Positions 60,180 to 64,000 of a stretch of 64,000 nt of DNA are shown here, piece after piece; position 1 is the stretch's first letter, and the number at the start of each line of letters is the position of its first letter. The notes beneath the pieces are model-generated. The model was not told where the DNA came from. It saw nothing but the letters and a program-made list of their open reading frames with translations, and searched no databases. The stretch lies in contig CADCBQ010000001.1 of the NCBI GenBank assembly GCA_902799745.1, positions 62,001-126,000 on the forward strand, written 5' to 3'. This DNA is from Fibrobacter succinogenes. Its GTDB lineage: Bacteria > Fibrobacterota > Fibrobacteria > Fibrobacterales > Fibrobacteraceae. Made by a program: the position numbers and the translations under genes.

Positions 60180-61871
60180 TTAGTGCAAATATTTCAGGTT
60201 TACAAGGGCAAAATCGCCCATTTGGGTGTTTCCAATGAGCAAAAACACCCGTAAACCGAGGCTATCGAGCCATTTGATGTCGAAAGGTTCACGGTAACCC
60301 GACAAATTGGACACCACCAGAAGCTCGCGACAGCCGGTACGATTGCAAATCGCTTCCATCGAAGAAAGGTTCCCCAGCAGGTGCTGGCGGTTTTCTTCGG
60401 AAACCTTGGCCGGGTCGGAACTCACGCAACCGAGAATTTCAATTCCCGGAATCACGTTGTAACGGTCGAACCAAGATTGCAGGGAATCTTCGGAACCGCC
60501 CAGCAAAATGGAACGGTGGCGTTTCTTCGCGAAAATACGGTAGAAATAGTTTATCCAAAATGCGAAACGTCTCCAGACAAGGAGCGCCAAAGGAATCGCC
60601 AAGCTGGAACTCGCCACAACGGCAATCCACTTCGGATCGTAAGGCAAGAAGCTCATTTCGTCGAAAACAATCGGAGTCTGCGTGAAATAGCGGAACGCCA
60701 CATAGCCACCGACAGCAAGTATATTCAACGGTATCAGATAACGCAAGAACCGGTCGCCTTTAAGGCTCGAAACCGTATATTCCCCACGGAATACAAGGAA
60801 CACCATGTTCACGATAACGACGAGTCCGACAAGCCACCAGTCTTCGAACTGGGAAATATCCAAAATGGAATGCTTGACGACAACGGCATAGTTAATGCAG
60901 TTGGAGGCAGCCTCCCCTACCCTTTCGGCACAAGGGCGGTCCACCGAAATGCCGCTTCCTAGGAACGCCAAAGCCCAAAGGGCAATCACGCCCAAGTCCA
61001 GGAACATCTTCCAGAACTTCGGAATCAAGCGCGAGAACATCCCCACAAAGGCTGCGAACAAAATACCGAAAGAAACCAGGAAGTTCGGGACAAAGTAAAG
61101 GTCACGGTGCTTTTTCACAAAGATCAGCATCGCCTTGTAAAAGTCAAGGTACGACCCCCAGCGACGAGTACGGCAGCTTTGGCCCTTAAAATGCAGAATG
61201 TTCGTCGAAGGCGTATAATAGTTCTTATAGCCGGCAACCTTGGTTCTAAAGCACAAGTCAAGGTCTTCACCGTACATAAAGAAGTCTTCGTCAAAGCCGT
61301 TCAGCTGTTCGTAGACATCGCGACGAATGCAGAAGAAAGATCCACTGATGGCATCCACTTCGATCATTTCGTCCGGGTCGGCATAAGTCATGTTGTAAGA
61401 GGCCAACAGCTTGCTCTTCGGGAACAGCGAAGAAAGACCAATCGTCTTGGAAATAGCGGAAATCGGCGTCGGGAACGAACGGCGGCAAGCCCATTGGATA
61501 GAGCCGTCTTCGTTCAAGATGCGGCAACCCACCGTACCCGATTCCGGATGCTCTTCCATAAAGTCGAGCACCTTGGTAAACGAGTCACGCGACACAATGG
61601 TGTCGGGGTTGATAAAGAACAGGTAAGGCTTCGTCGCCTGCTTTTCGGCCAAATTACAGCCCTTGCCAAAGCCCAGGTTTTCCTTGGAATCAATCCAAAT
61701 GACTTCGGGGAAATACGCCTTGATTTCGGGCAATATGGGCGAAACGGAGCCGTTATCGAGCACGATAATCTGTGCATCCACATTTTCGCATGCGTCACGG
61801 ACAGACTTTAGGCATGCCGGGATAAAGTCGCAAGAATTGTACGCAATAACGATAATGGAGCAAGAATACAT
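60180..61871 (-). CDS. Family-2 glycosyltransferase fused to a polyprenyl-phosphotransferase-like membrane/Rossmann half
   Basis: A 563-residue protein. Residues 1-250 are a GT2 domain of the rhamnosyltransferase type (IIVIAYNSCDFIPACLKSV, VLDNGS, FFINPDT, DEDFFMYGEDLDLCFR). From about 265 on come four to five membrane helices, then a Rossmann-like segment (RSILLGGSEDSLQSWFDRYN, EILGCVSSDP) resembling the N-terminal half of WcaJ/WbaP-type initiating sugar transferases, but without their catalytic BacTransf domain. This fusion is unusual. It ends a three-glycosyltransferase run for envelope glycan assembly; the start abuts the next gene's stop. Confidence 0.82.
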   Translation of the reverse strand: MYSCSIIVIAYNSCDFIPACLKSVRDACENVDAQIIVLDNGSVSPILPEIKAYFPEVIWIDSKENLGFGKGCNLAEKQATKPYLFFINPDTIVSRDSFTKVLDFMEEHPESGTVGCRILNEDGSIQWACRRSFPTPISAISKTIGLSSLFPKSKLLASYNMTYADPDEMIEVDAISGSFFCIRRDVYEQLNGFDEDFFMYGEDLDLCFRTKVAGYKNYYTPSTNILHFKGQSCRTRRWGSYLDFYKAMLIFVKKHRDLYFVPNFLVSFGILFAAFVGMFSRLIPKFWKMFLDLGVIALWALAFLGSGISVDRPCAERVGEAASNCINYAVVVKHSILDISQFEDWWLVGLVVIVNMVFLVFRGEYTVSSLKGDRFLRYLIPLNILAVGGYVAFRYFTQTPIVFDEMSFLPYDPKWIAVVASSSLAIPLALLVWRRFAFWINYFYRIFAKKRHRSILLGGSEDSLQSWFDRYNVIPGIEILGCVSSDPAKVSEENRQHLLGNLSSMEAICNRTGCRELLVVSNLSGYREPFDIKWLDSLGLRVFLLIGNTQMGDFALVNLKYLH

Positions 61872-62585
61872 TTATGCGAGTCCTAGGCGAAGCTTTAGCA
61901 CCAAGAAGAATGCTTCGGAAATAATGCCGCCGCTCATCTTGGAAGTACCACGGGTACGGTCCGTGAAGATAATCGGAATTTCCTTGACGCGGAGTCCCTT
62001 CTTCCAAATCTTGAAGGTCGTTTCAATCTGGAAGCAATAACCGTCACTCTTCATCTTGTCGAGGTTCAATGCCTGCAGAGCTTCGCGGCGGAAGCACTTG
62101 AAGCCGCCCGTGGCATCGCTAATCGGAAGTCCCGTCACGATGCGGGTGTAAACATTTGCACCGTAGCTGAGAATCAGGCGACGCAGATCCCAGTTCACCA
62201 CGCTGATACGGTGATTCTGGTAGCGGCTACCGAGCACGAGGTCGGCGTCTTCGGCAGTTTCCAAGAAACGGTTCAGGTCGGTCGGTGCATGGCTAAAGTC
62301 GGCATCCATTTCAAAAACGCGTTCGTAGTCGCGTTCAAGCGCCCACTTAAAGCCCGTCACATAGGCGGAGCCGAGGCCCATCTTGCCTTTACGGCGAATC
62401 AGGTGAACGCGCGGATTCTTCTTGGTCTCTTCTTCGACCATGTCGCCCGTACCATCGGGGCTACCATCGTCAACCACCAAGATTTCGATGCATTCGTTCT
62501 GTTCCAAAATAGCCGACATAATGAGCATAATGTTTTCTTTCTCATTATAAGTCGGAACAATCACCAAACTTTTAGGATACGCCAT
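61872..62585 (-). CDS. Polyprenol-phosphate mannosyltransferase-like GT2 (DPM1 type)
   Basis: A 237-residue GT2 enzyme without membrane helices. Motifs are IVPTYNEKENI near 8-18, VVDDGSPDGTGDMVEE and EMDADFSHAPTDLNRFL (nucleotide-sugar Asp residues), GFKCFRREALQAL and RTRGTSKMSGGI. Family members use GDP-mannose or UDP-glucose with polyprenyl phosphate. Together with the next gene it likely prepares lipid-linked sugars for envelope glycans. Confidence 0.9.
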   Translation of the reverse strand: MAYPKSLVIVPTYNEKENIMLIMSAILEQNECIEILVVDDGSPDGTGDMVEEETKKNPRVHLIRRKGKMGLGSAYVTGFKWALERDYERVFEMDADFSHAPTDLNRFLETAEDADLVLGSRYQNHRISVVNWDLRRLILSYGANVYTRIVTGLPISDATGGFKCFRREALQALNLDKMKSDGYCFQIETTFKIWKKGLRVKEIPIIFTDRTRGTSKMSGGIISEAFFLVLKLRLGLA

Positions 62586-62599
62586 AAACCAACTTTCTC

Positions 62600-63535
62600 C
62601 TAACTCAAATCTACAATTTCACGAATCGATTCGGCCACCGGATAGCTCTGTTTTTTGCTACCGTTCATCATTTCGCCCAAAAGGCCCAGAGAAATGAACT
62701 GCACGCCCATCACCAGCGAGAATCCGCCTGCCAAAAGGAGCGGACGCACATGGAGAGCGCCAGTCTGGAACCATTCGTAGCCAAAGTAGCCCGAAATACC
62801 AAAGCCCAGCAGCATAAAGATCAAGCCGAGCAAGCCAAAGAAATGGAGCGGCTTGGAGGCAAAGCTGCGCATGAACATCAGGGATACCAGATCCAGGAAC
62901 CCGGACACCAGGCGCGACACGCCATATTTAGAAACACCGTGAATGCGGGCGCGGTGAGCGACCGGCATTTCGGTAATGCGGAAACCCTGCCACTTGGCCA
63001 TCACCGGAATAAAGCGGTGGTAGTCGCCGTACAGGTGAATAAAGCGCACCACGGAACTGCGGTAAGCCTTGATGCCGCAGTTAAAGTCATGCAAACGCTG
63101 ACCGCACACAATCGAGACCGTCAAGTTGAAAAGCTTAGAGGGCCACGTCTTGTGCCAAGGATCCAGGCGACGGATTTTCCAACCCGAAACCAGGTCGTAT
63201 CCGTCATCCAGAATCTTGATCATCTTCGGGATTTCAAGCGGGTCGTCTTGCAAGTCGCCATCCAGCGTGGCCACGTACTTGCCGCGAGCCTTGGAAAAAC
63301 CGAAGGCAAGTCCAGCGGCCTTTCCGCAGTTGAACTGGAAGCGGAATGCGCGAATAAAGGTATACTCCTTGGATAAAGACTCCACCACTTCCCAAGTATT
63401 GTCGCGACTACCGTCATCGATAATGATGACTTCATAGGTAAAGCCCGTCGGCTCGATGGCCGCAACAATTTCCTTAAAAAGCTCCGGAAGGTTCTCGCTT
63501 TCTTCCTTGACTGGAATAACAAGACTCAAATCCAT
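62600..63535 (-). CDS. Membrane-bound GT2 glycosyltransferase (ArnC/GtrB-like)
   Basis: About 311 residues. GT2 domain with SLVIPVKEESENLPEL, IIDDGSRDNTWEVVE, ATLDGDLQDDPLEIPKMI and FNCGIKAYR, then two C-terminal helices (HFFGLLGLIFMLLGFGISG and LLAGGFSLVMGVQFISLGLL). It is of the ArnC/GtrB-like family transferring sugars to undecaprenyl phosphate. ATG 63535 is chosen because MDLSLVIP is the standard family opening; the upstream in-frame start at 63559 is longer by eight residues. The next gene starts 14 bases downstream. Confidence 0.9.
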   Translation of the reverse strand: MDLSLVIPVKEESENLPELFKEIVAAIEPTGFTYEVIIIDDGSRDNTWEVVESLSKEYTFIRAFRFQFNCGKAAGLAFGFSKARGKYVATLDGDLQDDPLEIPKMIKILDDGYDLVSGWKIRRLDPWHKTWPSKLFNLTVSIVCGQRLHDFNCGIKAYRSSVVRFIHLYGDYHRFIPVMAKWQGFRITEMPVAHRARIHGVSKYGVSRLVSGFLDLVSLMFMRSFASKPLHFFGLLGLIFMLLGFGISGYFGYEWFQTGALHVRPLLLAGGFSLVMGVQFISLGLLGEMMNGSKKQSYPVAESIREIVDLS

Positions 63536-63575
63536 TCGTATCCTCTCTTCTTCTCGCAAATAATAACAAACCTAA

Positions 63576-64000
63576 TTAGTTCGCCGCAGCAACGACTGCA
63601 GGTTCCTGAGCAGAATCCTTTTTAGCGGAGTCCGACTCCGGAGCGGGTTCCACCGGAGCTTCGACCTTCAACGGTTCATCGGACATCTGTTCAATCTGGC
63701 GGCCGCTCATAAGGAGGCGTGCACGGCCACCTTCTTCGTAAGCCGGGACATTTTCAAGACCGCGGTTCAGGACTTCCTGAGCCTTGGCCTTCTGACCGGC
63801 GGCTTCGTATACGAATGCGGCAGCCCAGTAATTGCGCCATTCGTTCGGGAACTGTTTCATGCCCATTTCAAGATACTTGGATGCAGCAGCGGCAATGCTA
63901 TCCACCTGAGCCTTCTTTTCGGCCGTGAACGGATGCGTGTTGCGGAGCGTCGAAATCTTGTCGCGAGCATCGAAAGAAATCTGCAAGTACAATGAAACAT
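63576..64000 (-). CDS. TPR-like protein, C-terminal part only
   Basis: The frame is open to the window edge, so the N-terminus is missing. About 140 residues are seen. Residues read YLEMGMKQFPNEWRNYWAAA and YEAAGQKAKAQEVLNRGLEN, TPR-like pairs. The C-terminus is a Glu/Ala/Pro-rich tail (EAPVEPAPESDSAKKDSAQE). Role unknown; it sits 16 bases from the nearest GT2 open frame and may belong to the same unit. Confidence 0.6.
   Translation of the reverse strand, partial: VSLYLQISFDARDKISTLRNTHPFTAEKKAQVDSIAAAASKYLEMGMKQFPNEWRNYWAAAFVYEAAGQKAKAQEVLNRGLENVPAYEEGGRARLLMSGRQIEQMSDEPLKVEAPVEPAPESDSAKKDSAQEPAVVAAAN

Overview
The window looks like chromosomal DNA of a Fibrobacter-type, Gram-negative, cellulose-associated bacterium. 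This is an inference from content: serine-rich lipoproteins, a Cthe_2159-type carbohydrate-binding beta-helix lipoprotein, LolCD lipoprotein sorting, TonB/ExbBD systems, OmpA with thrombospondin-3 repeats, and dispersed palindromic repeats ending in CTCAGGATGAC. There are no insertion sequences, tRNAs, rRNAs or CRISPR arrays. Nearly all space is coding and most genes lie on the minus strand.

Layout: 1-0.9 kb, end of a small membrane protein gene and a CvpA-type protein. 0.9-10.8 kb (minus), amidohydrolase, hisD, cimA, a Wzc-like tyrosine autokinase, adk, clpC. 10.8-15.8 kb (minus), lolD, lolC, lysS, a SprT-like metalloprotein and a YkgJ-like cysteine-cluster protein. 15.9-18.6 kb (plus), a TPR lipoprotein and an outer-membrane barrel. 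18.7-24.2 kb (minus), a compact operon with a MotA/ExbB-like protein carrying a very long cytoplasmic tail, a MotB/OmpA-like partner with the ion-binding Asp, two unknown proteins, a beta-helix protein and a lipoprotein. The motor pair resembles ZorA/ZorB of Zorya defence, but no Zorya effector is present; this is the best candidate for an undescribed system.

24.2-31.7 kb (minus) holds tadA, a NirJ/Ahb-like radical SAM protein, hemL, hemB, a lipoprotein, a CbiX-SirC fusion and a CobA-HemD fusion, pointing to siroheme synthesis and probably siroheme-dependent heme synthesis. The two fusion genes carry several in-frame palindromic repeats. 31.7-34.2 kb has an unknown protein and an MFS transporter broken by one in-frame stop. 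34.2-39.2 kb is a Vibrio TonB2-like operon (DUF3450, TtpC, ExbB, ExbD, TonB, TPR).

39.3-47.5 kb has an ankyrin lipoprotein, an outer-membrane protein, an MltD-like transglycosylase with five LysM domains preceded by a 52-residue membrane protein, an OmpA/TSP3 protein, a SlyD-like isomerase and a lipoprotein. 47.6-53.6 kb (minus) has an epimerase-like protein, dnaA, a 370-base AT-rich gene-free gap, an unknown protein, a U32 peptidase (TrhP-like) and a Wzi-like barrel. 53.8-56.0 kb (plus) is the carbohydrate-binding lipoprotein. 56.1-64 kb (minus) has pilT with a large acidic TPR protein, a Trm112-like protein, three family-2 glycosyltransferases and the end of a TPR protein.
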